This document shows positions 36,459 through 45,527 of a stretch of 64,000 nt of DNA, piece by piece; position 1 is the first letter of the stretch, and each line of letters opens with the position of its first letter. The translations under genes were made by a program, and so were the position numbers. The DNA is from SAR116 cluster bacterium AG-321-K23 (lineage in GTDB: Bacteria > Pseudomonadota > Alphaproteobacteria > Puniceispirillales > Marisalimonadaceae): positions 1 to 64,000 of the forward strand of contig QBXO01000004.1 of assembly GCA_003284565.1 (NCBI GenBank), read 5' to 3'. Below the pieces are notes generated by a model that ran no database searches, had not been told where the DNA came from, and saw nothing but the letters and a program-made list of their open reading frames with translations.

Positions 36459-36636
36459 TCTTAGTACCTTTAAGAATATGAGTATTAATTATGTTTGCTG
36501 GAAATCGTATATAATTTCCAATTCTGTAATGTGGCAAATTTCCTAATTTAGCTTGGGTATAAATATGTTGAGGAGTACAACCTATTCTCTTTGCCACCTC
36601 TTCAGCAGTTAATGGTCTTTCAACAGTATCTGTCAC
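36442..36636 (-). CDS. AlpA/excisionase-like HTH protein
   Basis: 64 residues with a MerR-like HTH_17 fold: LTAEEVAKRIGCTPQHIYTQAKLGNLPHYRIGNYIRFP. GTG start with a well-placed GGGAGA. Proteins of this type act as excisionases or activators of integrase genes in integrative elements. It is the first gene of the leftward module and is divergent from the zinc-finger/integrase pair. Confidence 0.8.
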   Translation of the reverse strand: MTDTVERPLTAEEVAKRIGCTPQHIYTQAKLGNLPHYRIGNYIRFPANIINTHILKGTKNENEV

Positions 36637-36690
36637 TTATTTCTCCCTAATTAAACTAATAACTTGATCAAACTATACTTAATATGTTAT

Positions 36691-36716
36691 AGGGGTAAAA
36701 GGGGTATTTAAGGGGT
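36691..36716 (+). repeat. Three AGGGGT direct repeats before the integrase operon
   Basis: AGGGGT occurs at 36691, 36700 and 36711, immediately before the ATG at 36721 and in the control gap shared with the AlpA-like gene. One of them also serves as ribosome site. Possible binding sites for AlpA or another small regulator. Confidence 0.45.
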
Positions 36717-36720
36717 TTAT

Positions 36721-37347
36721 ATGTTTACTGCTGAATTCAATATTGTTTGTAAATTAAAAGTTCATGAAAGTGGATATGAAATTGTAGATGGGAAAATTAG
36801 ACCTATACACAAGAACTCGAATACGACAGAGAAAATTTTTTCAAATAAAACTTACACAGAATTTATGGATCTAAATAATCATAGAATAGATCAAGTAGAT
36901 TTCGAAGAAAGGTTGATAGTATTTACTGACAGATGGGGAATGTTATCAGATGATATTTATGTTCAAGAAGTACTTGGATTGTTAGGTTCGTACTTAATGA
37001 TAAAAGATGATTTTCAAAAAATGAAAAAACCAACATCTAAATTAAATATATTAAAACCTACTACAAAGTTATCTTATCAATTTAGAAATAAAAAAATTTT
37101 ACCAACCTTTGAAGTTAAAACAATTGCAGAAGCTATTGAGCTAACCTTCTTTTTAACCTCTGAGTTGGAACAAGTAGAATACGTAACTTGCAATTACTAT
37201 AAAAATTATGGTCCTAGAAATGGATGCATGAAAAGATTTCCTTACAGACCAAATAAAAAGCATTGCTCTCGAGAATGTAAGGAAGCAGTTAAAAACGAAA
37301 AGAAGAGAGCAAAAAAAAGTCAAACTAACACATACGAAAGGAGATAG
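36721..37347 (+). CDS. Island protein with C-terminal zinc-finger-like motif
   Basis: 208 residues. The N-terminal 150 residues are not recognised. The C-terminal part has CNYYKNYGPRNGC, then KRFPYRPNKKHCSREC followed by a basic helix, the pattern of a treble-clef or CGNR-like zinc finger, which suggests DNA or RNA binding. It stops 1 base before the integrase start, so the two are made together. Proteins like this commonly precede integrase genes in islands. Confidence 0.6.
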   Translation: MFTAEFNIVCKLKVHESGYEIVDGKIRPIHKNSNTTEKIFSNKTYTEFMDLNNHRIDQVDFEERLIVFTDRWGMLSDDIYVQEVLGLLGSYLMIKDDFQKMKKPTSKLNILKPTTKLSYQFRNKKILPTFEVKTIAEAIELTFFLTSELEQVEYVTCNYYKNYGPRNGCMKRFPYRPNKKHCSRECKEAVKNEKKRAKKSQTNTYERR

Positions 37348-37348
37348 T

Positions 37349-38461
37349 ATGGCTATAACTAAAATGAAGAATGGTCGTTGGAGGGTTAGTGTTTACCAAC
37401 CCAATGATGCACCAAGAATAAGAAAGGTTTTCAAAACTAGAGAAGAAGCTAGAAAATTTGAAACCATCACCAAAGGAGAATTAGCTCAAGGGAAAACTTT
37501 TTATACTAAAAAAGAAGACCCAGGCAATGAACTCTTTTCTAACTTTCTAACTAAATGGCACAATGGTAAAGAAAGTTCTGTTACCGAAGGTACTTTCAAA
37601 AGACTTGGTTATGACTTAAAGAATTATATTATACCAACTCTTGGTTCTATTAAGCTATGTGATATAAGTTACGATCACGCCATTCATTTAAGAAAAAAAA
37701 TGTTGGCTAAAGGGTTAGCTAAACAGACTATCAAAAATTGTGAAATAACTTTGAAGCAATCTTTAAGATTCGCAACAAGACAAAGAAAAATTCCTTTTTA
37801 TCCTTTAGAAGGTTTTGATCTTATCAAAGTTAATGATGCAAAGAAAGTAGATGCATTATCTGATAGTGATCAAGAAAAACTACTAGAAGTTTCTCGAGAA
37901 TATTCTGATAGAGTTAATGATCAAAGACGTTTCATCTTCTTCTATACTCTTCTAAATACTGGGATGAGATATGGAGAGCTTATTGGTCTTAAATGGATGG
38001 ATATAAATCTTGATGAAAAGTTATTAAAAATAGAAAGACAATGTATTTTTGTTGAGAGTGATTCTATTCCTAAGTTATCTATATTGAAGACTTTAGGTAG
38101 TGAAAGAGAAATTGCTCTTACAGATGAAGATATTAAGACTTTCAAAAAGTATAGAGCTTGGTTGTCAGAGATGATGTTACCTCAATCGGATACACCATTT
38201 ATTCCAAAACTAGATGGAAATCACCTGAATAAAAACTTTGGTAGAACAACCATGACAATTTTAACTAGAGAAGCTGGATTACCCTACTATGCTCCTCATG
38301 GTTTAAGACACACTCATGCTACCAATTTAGCAAACACAGAAATACCTATAAAATTGTTATCCCATCGATTAGGTCATGCTTCTGTAAAAACAACTATGGA
38401 TAGATACGCTAAAGTAAAGGCTAAAGCTTCAGTTAAGTATCTAAAGAAAGTCCAAAAGTAA
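37349..38461 (+). CDS. int: Tyrosine recombinase/integrase of the island
   Basis: 370 residues. An N-terminal AP2-like arm-binding region (MKNGRWRVSVYQPNDAPRIRK) and a core-binding SAM-like domain precede the catalytic domain. Catalytic residues visible are Arg in NTGMRYGEL (about 204), HGLRHTHA (about 317), HRLGHAS, and the Tyr in TTMDRYAK (about 350). Its gene ends about 130 bases from tRNA-Leu, the expected position for an enzyme that integrates at that tRNA 3' end. Confidence 0.93.
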   Translation: MAITKMKNGRWRVSVYQPNDAPRIRKVFKTREEARKFETITKGELAQGKTFYTKKEDPGNELFSNFLTKWHNGKESSVTEGTFKRLGYDLKNYIIPTLGSIKLCDISYDHAIHLRKKMLAKGLAKQTIKNCEITLKQSLRFATRQRKIPFYPLEGFDLIKVNDAKKVDALSDSDQEKLLEVSREYSDRVNDQRRFIFFYTLLNTGMRYGELIGLKWMDINLDEKLLKIERQCIFVESDSIPKLSILKTLGSEREIALTDEDIKTFKKYRAWLSEMMLPQSDTPFIPKLDGNHLNKNFGRTTMTILTREAGLPYYAPHGLRHTHATNLANTEIPIKLLSHRLGHASVKTTMDRYAKVKAKASVKYLKKVQK

Positions 38462-38491
38462 GATGCATATAGTGTCATCAAATACTCAATT

Positions 38492-38510
38492 TCGTACCAT
38501 TTTCGTACCA
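38492..38510 (+). repeat. Arm-type direct repeats TCGTACCA, island right end
   Basis: Two perfect octamers at 38492 and 38503, between the integrase stop and the tRNA, matching the pair at the left end. Probable integrase arm sites. The gap 38462-38769 holds these, the tRNA and its promoter region. Confidence 0.65.
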
Positions 38511-38594
38511 CGTTTAGATAAATTAGAAATGTTGGTTGAATTGAAAATTACGAATAATCTTCCGAAATCGTTATCTACCTTTATTTGTGAAGTT

Positions 38595-38679
38595 TGGTAG
38601 GGATACCCGGAATCGAACCGGGAAGCCTTGCGGCACTGGTTTTTGAGACCAGCGTGTTTACCTATTTCACCATATCCCC
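38595..38679 (-). tRNA. tRNA-Leu(CAA), island attachment site
   Basis: 85 bases including an encoded CCA. Acceptor stem GGGGATA pairs with TATCCCT. The anticodon arm is CTGGT-CTCAAAA-ACCAG with anticodon CAA. A long variable arm (GCC-GCAA-GGC) marks a class II leucine tRNA, and the T arm is CCCGG-TTCGATT-CCGGG. The crossover for the island lies in the 3' half, as the repeat at 28191-28245 shows. A TTGACA-like box sits about 40 bases upstream of the 5' end. Confidence 0.96.
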
Positions 38680-38769
38680 AAATTAATATTGTAATTCACT
38701 TAGTAATACATATAACAATGTCAACAAATTTAAAATATTAATATAATTTTTTATTATAAAACAAGCGGT

Positions 38770-39369
38770 ATGAAATACTTAAAAATAAAAACCAAAATCA
38801 ATCTTTTAATTGAAAAAGCGAAGCATAATGCAGAAAAATCTCTTGCCGATAAAATTCTGGGTTTAATTTCTATAATAGAATCCATAATTTTTCCTATCCC
38901 AGTTGACCCATTTCTTGCTGGATTGACACTAGCTACCCCAAAAAAAGCATTTAAATTTGCATTATTTTGTACGGTTGGCTCTGTGATTGGAGGAGTTATT
39001 GGATGGTTACTTGGATATTTTGTAGGTCCCTCAATTGAAAATATACTATTAAATATACCTTGGTTTACTGAAGAAAAATTTAAAGCAGTAAAACTGGCTT
39101 ATAATGAAAATGGTATGCTTATAATTTTTTTAGGGGCATTTACCCCACTACCTTACAAAATTATAACTGTTACAAGTGGTATGGCTGGAATAAACATTTT
39201 TGGTTTTATATTAATGTCTCTTGTAGGAAGGGGTATTAGATTTTTTGTAGTTGCATATTTGGTTAAATTTTTTGGCATACCTGCTCTATTATTTATACAA
39301 AAACATCTTCTTTTATCCTCAAGTATTTTTGGAATAGTAATTATCATTTTTTCGATTTATATTTTTTAA
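38770..39369 (+). CDS. YqaA-like VTT/DedA-family membrane protein
   Basis: 199 residues with about five membrane segments. The family pattern is clear: ESIIFPIPVDPFLAGL, the glycine-rich GSVIGGVIGWLLGYFVG, and FLGAFTPLPYKIITVTSGMAGI. YqaA and DedA proteins are thought to move lipids across the inner membrane. Its stop is immediately followed by the dsbB start, so they form one operon just outside the island. Confidence 0.85.
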   Translation: MKYLKIKTKINLLIEKAKHNAEKSLADKILGLISIIESIIFPIPVDPFLAGLTLATPKKAFKFALFCTVGSVIGGVIGWLLGYFVGPSIENILLNIPWFTEEKFKAVKLAYNENGMLIIFLGAFTPLPYKIITVTSGMAGINIFGFILMSLVGRGIRFFVVAYLVKFFGIPALLFIQKHLLLSSSIFGIVIIIFSIYIF

Positions 39370-39864
39370 ATGCCCATAAATAATATTTTTAAAATCTCGT
39401 TTCTAATATCCTCTTTAATGCTAATTTCAGCTTTTTATTTGGAATATTTTCATGGGGCTTTGCCATGTGATCTATGTATCACTCAAAGATGGTTTCATGC
39501 TGCAATCATTAGTTATAGTTTGATAATTATTTTTATTGTTAAGATAATTTCAATTTCTAGAAAGCTTCTAATTTTAGGAGTAGGTATTCTGTGGTTATCA
39601 AGTTCTATAGCAGGATTATACCATTTTGGAATTGAGATGAGTTTTTGGACTGGTCCTGATGGATGTTCATCAAATATTAATTTTTCAAAAGACACTCTTA
39701 CAAATTTATTAAATAAATCTCCAATAAAGTGTGATGAAGTTATGTTTGAAATATTTGGTTTTTCTCTTGCTGGTTGGAACGCACTAGTATCATTCTTTGC
39801 ATTCTTAATAATAAGTATTTTATTATTAAATAAAAAGCTAATCAAAATACGAACAATACATTAA
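39370..39864 (+). CDS. dsbB: Disulfide bond formation protein B (DsbB family)
   Basis: 164 residues with four membrane segments. The quinone-proximal CxxC is in LPCDLCITQRW, and the second periplasmic Cys pair is DGCSS and PIKCDE, as expected for DsbB. It reoxidises a DsbA-type protein and passes electrons to quinone. Several exported proteins with paired cysteines occur in this window. Confidence 0.88.
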   Translation: MPINNIFKISFLISSLMLISAFYLEYFHGALPCDLCITQRWFHAAIISYSLIIIFIVKIISISRKLLILGVGILWLSSSIAGLYHFGIEMSFWTGPDGCSSNINFSKDTLTNLLNKSPIKCDEVMFEIFGFSLAGWNALVSFFAFLIISILLLNKKLIKIRTIH

Positions 39865-39980
39865 ATTAAAATCATATTGGTTTAATCTTGAAAGAAGATC
39901 ACGCTAGTAAAACATGCTGTTAATAGAGAACATAGATAAGCTATAAAATTTTAGAAAAACTATAATTTATCTAAGTAAAA

Positions 39981-40538
39981 TTAACTTTCTAGTTCTGTAT
40001 CCCAATACAAAAAATCGCGCCAAGATTCATGTAAATAATTTGGGGGAAAATGCCTTCCATTTCTTTTAAGCAAATTAGTTGTTGGGGCTTCAGGTTTAGT
40101 GATTGGAAACATACTAATTTCCTTACCAATTTTACTACCTTTTTTAAAATTACAAGGTCTACATGCGGCTACCACGTTTGACCAATTAGTTTTTCCACCT
40201 TTAGATCTAGGTATAACATGATCAAAAGTTAAATCATGTGACTGTTTTACAACACCACAATACTGACAGGAGAATTTATCTCTTAAAAAAACATTAAATC
40301 TTGTAAAAACAGGTGATTTCTGATTTTTTACATATTCTTTTAAAGAAATTACACTCGGTACTTTCATAGAAAAACCAGGAGATCTTACAATTTCATCATA
40401 TTCAGATACTATATTTACCCTATCCAGGAAAACAGCTTTTATTGTATCCTGCCATGACCACAGCGATAGCGGAAAATAACTTAAAGGTTGATAGTCAGCA
40501 TTTAAAACTAAAGTAGGAGAGAATGAAGTAGCAGCCAT
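39981..40538 (-). CDS. HNH endonuclease-domain protein
   Basis: 185 residues. Zinc-binding CQYCG and CRPCN bracket the HNH core: LTFDHVIPRSKGGKTNWSN. The N-terminal LVLNADYQPLSYFPLSLWSWQDTIKAV is the conserved start of a widespread alphaproteobacterial and cyanobacterial HNH family. It lies outside the island and is probably a housekeeping nuclease of unknown substrate. Confidence 0.85.
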   Translation of the reverse strand: MAATSFSPTLVLNADYQPLSYFPLSLWSWQDTIKAVFLDRVNIVSEYDEIVRSPGFSMKVPSVISLKEYVKNQKSPVFTRFNVFLRDKFSCQYCGVVKQSHDLTFDHVIPRSKGGKTNWSNVVAACRPCNFKKGSKIGKEISMFPITKPEAPTTNLLKRNGRHFPPNYLHESWRDFLYWDTELES

Positions 40539-40625
40539 AAAATTAAATGTGTGATTAACGTTAGAATTAGAATAACACTAACAATATTAAAATTTAATTA
40601 AACAAAAAATTACATTTATATGAAT

Positions 40626-41282
40626 TTAATTTAGTGATTTTAAAAATTCCATTCCCTTACTGATTCCTTCAGGATCAATCCCATGAGCAAGGTTTTGTCT
40701 AGAGAATGTCTGAACGTTAAATCCAATCTTATTTAAAAGATACTTTGATTTTTCTAATGAGTGAAATGGAACAACTTCATCTTGTTCTCCATGAACTAAC
40801 AATACAGGCGTATCTGAATATTTGTGTTTGCCATTTAAAATAAGATCATTAGCTGCATCTATGTTTTCCTCTTTCAATGCACCAGAATATCCAATTATTG
40901 CACCGAGTTGTTCATTATTAATTAACAAACACTGCATACTCATCATAGCACCCTGTGAGAAACCAATTAATATTACATCTTTGAAGGTAAGACGTAATTT
41001 TTTTGCTTCATTTTGTATTAAGTCAAGCAAACCTAAAGATGCTCTAATAGCACCCATTGGAATTTCCTCGATTGGGAACCATTGCCTTCCTAGAGGAGAC
41101 ATTGAGCAAGGATGAGGAGCATCGGGGGAAATAAAGCTCGCATTTGGCAAAGCCATTCCAAAAGGTTTAGCTAAGTCAATTAAATCTTTTCCATTTGCAC
41201 CATATCCATGAAGAAAAACTACTAACTTGTTTGCATTTCCACCTGCAGCTGGAATTTGTCTATAAATTTTATTATTGTCCAT
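40626..41282 (-). CDS. Phospholipase/carboxylesterase family hydrolase
   Basis: 218 residues, alpha/beta hydrolase. Oxyanion loop FLHGYGANG, nucleophile in IGFSQGAMM (G-x-S-x-G), Asp in GEQDEVVPF, and His in AHGID. It resembles the YpfH/acyl-thioesterase branch (abhydrolase_2). Cytoplasmic, substrate unknown. Divergent from moaA. Confidence 0.85.
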   Translation of the reverse strand: MDNNKIYRQIPAAGGNANKLVVFLHGYGANGKDLIDLAKPFGMALPNASFISPDAPHPCSMSPLGRQWFPIEEIPMGAIRASLGLLDLIQNEAKKLRLTFKDVILIGFSQGAMMSMQCLLINNEQLGAIIGYSGALKEENIDAANDLILNGKHKYSDTPVLLVHGEQDEVVPFHSLEKSKYLLNKIGFNVQTFSRQNLAHGIDPEGISKGMEFLKSLN

Positions 41283-41394
41283 TTTTCATAAAGTTGTTTA
41301 TTTAGCATATTATATAAACTAAAAAAAATTGTTACTTAAATTTTAAAAATTAAAGTATGATGTATAATCTTTACGAAACATGTAAGAAATTTTT

Positions 41395-42411
41395 ATGAAT
41401 AAAATAATTGAAAATTCAAATAAGCTGATTGACCCTTTTGGAAGAACTGTAGATTATTTAAGAGTTTCTGTTACTGATAGATGTGATTTCAGATGTACCT
41501 ATTGTATGGCAGAAGATATGCAATTTCTCCCAAAAAAAGATATTTTAAGCCTAGAAGAGATTGAAGACATTTGCAGGATCTTTATAAAACTTGGAACAAG
41601 AAAAATTAGATTAACAGGTGGTGAACCTCTTGTAAGAAAAGGGATAATGCAAGTTATAAATAATTTAGGAGAAGAAGTAGGAAATTATCTTGATGAATTA
41701 ACTATTACCACAAACGGTAGTCAACTGGAATTTAAAGCTGAAGAATTATACAATGCTGGTGTTAGAAGAATTAACGTATCATTAGATCACCTTGATCCTG
41801 ATAAGTTTAGAGAAATAACTAGATGGGGAGATTTAGAAAAAGTTAAAAGAGGATTAAAAAAAGCTCGAGAAGTTGGTCTTAAAATTAAAATTAATACTGT
41901 TGCCATTAGTAATTTCAATCAGAATCATTTAGCTGAAATATTGATGTGGTGTGGTAAGGAAGACTTTGACATGACCATAATTGAAGTTATGCCAATGGGT
42001 GATATAGGTGGAGATAAAAGATATGGACAATATTTACCTGTATCTCAAGTAAGAAAAGATCTTGAAAAACAATTTACTCTTGTGGACATTCCTGAAAGAT
42101 CTAGTGGTCCTGCAAGATATGTTTCTGTAAAAGAAACCAGAAACAAACTTGGTTTTATTACCCCTTTAACTCATAACTTTTGTGAAAGTTGTAATAGAGT
42201 AAGGCTTACAAGCACCGGCATCCTCTATATGTGCTTAGGCCAAGATGATCATGCTGATTTAAAAAATGTATTAAGAGAACATGGCTTAAATGCACTTGAA
42301 GATGCTATTAGAAAAGCAATTGGAAGAAAACCTATGGGGCATGATTTTGAAATTTCACGTCAGTCACCAAATGTATCAGTAAACAGACATATGTCATTGA
42401 CCGGAGGATAA
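41395..42411 (+). CDS. moaA: GTP 3',8-cyclase MoaA
   Basis: 338 residues, radical SAM enzyme for the first step of molybdenum cofactor synthesis. The N-terminal cluster motif is CDFRCTYC, followed by the GGEP segment. The C-terminal [4Fe-4S] binds through CESCNRVRL and a later Cys (LYMCLG). The C-terminus ends in Gly-Gly, which is needed for activity in this family. Cofactor made here would serve CoxL and SoxC, both encoded in this window. Confidence 0.95.
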   Translation: MNKIIENSNKLIDPFGRTVDYLRVSVTDRCDFRCTYCMAEDMQFLPKKDILSLEEIEDICRIFIKLGTRKIRLTGGEPLVRKGIMQVINNLGEEVGNYLDELTITTNGSQLEFKAEELYNAGVRRINVSLDHLDPDKFREITRWGDLEKVKRGLKKAREVGLKIKINTVAISNFNQNHLAEILMWCGKEDFDMTIIEVMPMGDIGGDKRYGQYLPVSQVRKDLEKQFTLVDIPERSSGPARYVSVKETRNKLGFITPLTHNFCESCNRVRLTSTGILYMCLGQDDHADLKNVLREHGLNALEDAIRKAIGRKPMGHDFEISRQSPNVSVNRHMSLTGG

Positions 42412-42414
42412 CCT

Positions 42415-43587
42415 CTAAGTTGGCTTTATTTCTCTAGGATTAATTAAGACTATACTTAAAAATAAAATAAATATTGGTATTGATGTATAAAGCATCATAA
42501 TTTCCCATCCAAGATTACTGTGTAAACTACCTGCTAAAAAAGATCCGGATGCAACAAATATAAAAATAATAAAGTCTGTTACACCTTGAACTTTTGCTCT
42601 TTCTTCAGGTAAAGCAGACTTAGCTATTATGTCACTTCCTCCTACATAAAGAAAATTCCATCCTAAGCCACATAAAAATAATGATATCCAAAAGTATTGG
42701 ATGGTTTGACCCATAATACCGAAACAAATTGACATTACGTATAACATAACACCCATCATCATAACTTTACGATTACCCAGAAGATTTATAATTGATCCCG
42801 TAAAAAATGAGGGTGCAAACATTGCAATAACATGCCACTGAATTACAGTTGCACTTGCACTATCTCCTAATTTACAAACATTTACAATCTGCAGAGGAGT
42901 AGCAGTCATGATAAAACTCATTAGAGAATATCCAACTGAAGCAGCTAAAATTGCTATAATGACTGTTTTACGCATTAAGATTTTACTCAAAGGCCTAATT
43001 GAAACTTTCAATGGATTTGGTTTTTTTATTTCTACAAATATTAAAATTCCAAAATTAAATATTTGTATAAGAGCAGCACATAAATAAGTTGCTAAATAGA
43101 TATAATCTGGGAAAAAATCAAAAGAGTATCTAGAAACCTCTGGCCCTACTATTGCAGCGATTAGCCCTCCTGCTAAAACTAAAGATATAGCTTTACTTTT
43201 TAGTTTTGTTGTGATGTTGTCAGCTGCAGCATAACGATAAAACTGTTGATTAGCTTGAGAAAAACCTAATAAAATTGATCCAAATATAAATAAAGAAAAG
43301 ACTTTATAAAAAATTGAACAAGCTATTATTAAGCATCCTGTAAAAGCTGCCATTGCTCCAACCAAAAACATTGGTCTTCTTCCTATTTTGCCCATTAACA
43401 GTGAAACAGGTATTAGAGTTATTGCTATGGTCAAAAATTGCAGTGATAATGGAAGGGTAGCATATGATGGATCTTTTGCTAATATAGATCCAACTAAACC
43501 TGTATTAATCATATTAATATTTGTAGTAGTAATAGACAAGCCTTGCGCAATCGAAAGAATTAAAATATTTCTTCTATCTATTTCCAA
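42415..43587 (-). CDS. Major facilitator superfamily transporter
   Basis: 390 residues, twelve hydrophobic segments. The loop 2-3 MFS motif is MGKIGRRPMFLVGA, and the second-half counterpart is less clear (GNRKVMMMG). The start is probably TTG at 43587; the next ATG is inside the first helix. It converges on moaA, four bases apart. Substrate unknown; an efflux-type DHA family member is likely. Confidence 0.82.
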   Translation of the reverse strand: MEIDRRNILILSIAQGLSITTTNINMINTGLVGSILAKDPSYATLPLSLQFLTIAITLIPVSLLMGKIGRRPMFLVGAMAAFTGCLIIACSIFYKVFSLFIFGSILLGFSQANQQFYRYAAADNITTKLKSKAISLVLAGGLIAAIVGPEVSRYSFDFFPDYIYLATYLCAALIQIFNFGILIFVEIKKPNPLKVSIRPLSKILMRKTVIIAILAASVGYSLMSFIMTATPLQIVNVCKLGDSASATVIQWHVIAMFAPSFFTGSIINLLGNRKVMMMGVMLYVMSICFGIMGQTIQYFWISLFLCGLGWNFLYVGGSDIIAKSALPEERAKVQGVTDFIIFIFVASGSFLAGSLHSNLGWEIMMLYTSIPIFILFLSIVLINPREIKPT

Positions 43588-43668
43588 CTACTTGTTGTCT
43601 TTATAAGGAGATAATATTAACTTCATTGAATAATCATTCTAAAAAATAATGATAGAGAAAGATCTAAA

Positions 43669-44730
43669 ATGGATCCTGCCCTCAGAAATAAAAATCTTAT
43701 TACAGATATACCTGGAATTCAAGTTGGTCATGCCGAAGATAATAAAATTGGTACAGGTGTAACGATAATTACTGGTGATAAACCTTTTTCAGCTGCTGTA
43801 GATGTAAGGGGAGGAGGTCCTGGTACCAGAGAAACAGATATGTTAAGTTTAGAAAATTCGATTGGACGTGCTGATGCAATTGTACTTTCTGGCGGTTCGG
43901 CATTTGGGCTAGACGCTTGTGCAGAAGTTCAAGATTTATTAAGACAAGACAATAAGGGGTATAAAGTAGGCAAAGCAGTTGTACCACTTGTTCCTGGAGC
44001 GGTAATTTTTGATCTAAATATAAATGACAAGCCTCATGTAAACATTATTGGGGAACATTCTCCTTGGAGAATACTTGCCAACAAAGCATATAAATCAATT
44101 AACACAGACTTTCTTTTAGGCTCGTTTGGTGCTGGATGTGGAGCAACCACAGCCACTCTTAAGGGAGGACAAGGCTCCTCATCATACTTACAAGCCTTAT
44201 CAAATGGAAGAGAATATGTAGTTGGGGCAATTGTGATAAATAATGCTGTAGGAAATCCTTTGCTTAATGAAGGACCACACTTCCTATCTGCTAATTTAGA
44301 AGTTGGTAATGAATTTGGTGGACATGGTGTTTCTAATGATCTTTATGATAATATTTTAAGGGCAAAAAGGTTACCATCATCAACTGAGCAAAATGAAATT
44401 TTTAACAATATTTCAAGTAATACGGTTATTGGTGTGGTGGCTACAAATGCGCCATTAACTCGTTCAAATTTAAAAAGGTTGGCTATTATGGCACATGACG
44501 GTATAGCAAGATCCTTAAGTCCTTCTCATACACCTATGGACGGGGATACAATATTTGCTATAACAACATGTCAAAATATTGAAGAACAACTATTAGAAAA
44601 TGTAGATATACTAGCTTTAGGTGCAAGAGCCAGCGATTGCGTTGCTAGAGCTTGTAACAGAGCCATCTATGAAGCTGAAGCAATTGGAAATTCCAAGCCA
44701 GGGTGGAAAAACCTTTTTCGGTCCAAGTAA
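43669..44730 (+). CDS. P1 family (DmpA-like) aminopeptidase
   Basis: 353 residues, Ntn-hydrolase fold of peptidase family S58. The N-terminal GIQVGHAEDNKIGTGVTII and the DVRGGGPGTRETD segment are typical. The self-cleavage/catalytic region lies in FGAGCGATTATLKGGQGSSS, and the C-terminal SPSHTPMDGDTIFA matches the family. It would release N-terminal amino acids from peptides or amides. It converges on pssA. Confidence 0.88.
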   Translation: MDPALRNKNLITDIPGIQVGHAEDNKIGTGVTIITGDKPFSAAVDVRGGGPGTRETDMLSLENSIGRADAIVLSGGSAFGLDACAEVQDLLRQDNKGYKVGKAVVPLVPGAVIFDLNINDKPHVNIIGEHSPWRILANKAYKSINTDFLLGSFGAGCGATTATLKGGQGSSSYLQALSNGREYVVGAIVINNAVGNPLLNEGPHFLSANLEVGNEFGGHGVSNDLYDNILRAKRLPSSTEQNEIFNNISSNTVIGVVATNAPLTRSNLKRLAIMAHDGIARSLSPSHTPMDGDTIFAITTCQNIEEQLLENVDILALGARASDCVARACNRAIYEAEAIGNSKPGWKNLFRSK

Positions 44731-44735
44731 TTTTT

Positions 44736-45527
44736 TTAAGTTTTGAGGTTCAAGGCTTCAGCTTTCTTTTTCAAACGTAAGTAGAAAATTGAAGCAAAAG
44801 GAATACTTGTTATATAAACTAATACTAAAATAATAAAACCTTTGATAGGATTACTTATTATTGCATTACTCAATATGGCCAGAATTATCAATAAGGGTAT
44901 CACAAAAGATTTAGGTATTTGAAAAACTTTTCCAGAAAAGGTAGGTAGATTACTTACCATTGCAATTGAAATAAAACCTATCCATAATGCAATTATATCA
45001 AAAGATTTAAAATTATATGAGATTAGGAAATCATCAATAGCTATTGGAAACAAAATTAAAAAAGCTGCCGCAGGGGTAGGTACACCAGTGAAATAATTTT
45101 TGGCATAATTAGGTCTTTCAGATAACTCTGAATTAAACCTAGCTAGTCTCAATGCAGAGCAAATTACATATAAAACTATTATAATCCAAAAAAAGTTATC
45201 TTGAGGTTTATCCATCCATAAATAGATAGAAAATGCTGGCACAGCTCCAAAAACAACAAAATCAGAAAGGGAGTCAAGGTGCATGCCAAATTCACTTGTT
45301 GATTTAAACAATCTAGCCACTCTTCCATCTAACATATCGAAAACAGAGGCAATTATAACCATTATAATAACACTGTCCCAATTATTAAAAATTGCTTGAT
45401 ACATTGCCTGCAAACCGAAAATCAAAGCACATATCGTTAGAAAATTAGGTAGCATCCAAATCACAGAAAAACGCCTTGGCCTAGACTGAAATGCTTTTTT
45501 GGCAATTTTAATGCCTTTATTTTTCAT
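44736..45527 (-). CDS. pssA: CDP-diacylglycerol-serine O-phosphatidyltransferase
   Basis: 263 residues, multipass membrane enzyme. The CDP-alcohol phosphotransferase motif reads DGRVARLFKSTSEFGMHLDSLSD. It makes phosphatidylserine, the substrate of Psd. It overlaps psd by 11 bases, forming the usual alphaproteobacterial psd-pssA unit for phosphatidylethanolamine synthesis. Confidence 0.94.
   Translation of the reverse strand: MKNKGIKIAKKAFQSRPRRFSVIWMLPNFLTICALIFGLQAMYQAIFNNWDSVIIMVIIASVFDMLDGRVARLFKSTSEFGMHLDSLSDFVVFGAVPAFSIYLWMDKPQDNFFWIIIVLYVICSALRLARFNSELSERPNYAKNYFTGVPTPAAAFLILFPIAIDDFLISYNFKSFDIIALWIGFISIAMVSNLPTFSGKVFQIPKSFVIPLLIILAILSNAIISNPIKGFIILVLVYITSIPFASIFYLRLKKKAEALNLKT

Larger units (their letters stand above)
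28191..38679. mobile_element. Integrated genomic island at tRNA-Leu(CAA), about 10.4 kb
   Basis: Bounded by a 55-base exact direct repeat: 28191-28245 on the left, and 38593-38647 inside the intact tRNA-Leu on the right. The tyrosine integrase gene ends about 130 bases from the tRNA. Arm-type TCGTACCA pairs lie just inside both ends. Contents from left to right are a Sel1 protein, three small unknown genes, mcrC and mcrB, an unknown divergent gene, a RepA-like ATPase module, an HTH protein, an AlpA-like regulator, a zinc-finger protein and the integrase. This is the layout of a phage-satellite-like or plasmid-like integrative element; no capsid or conjugation genes are seen. Confidence 0.88.
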
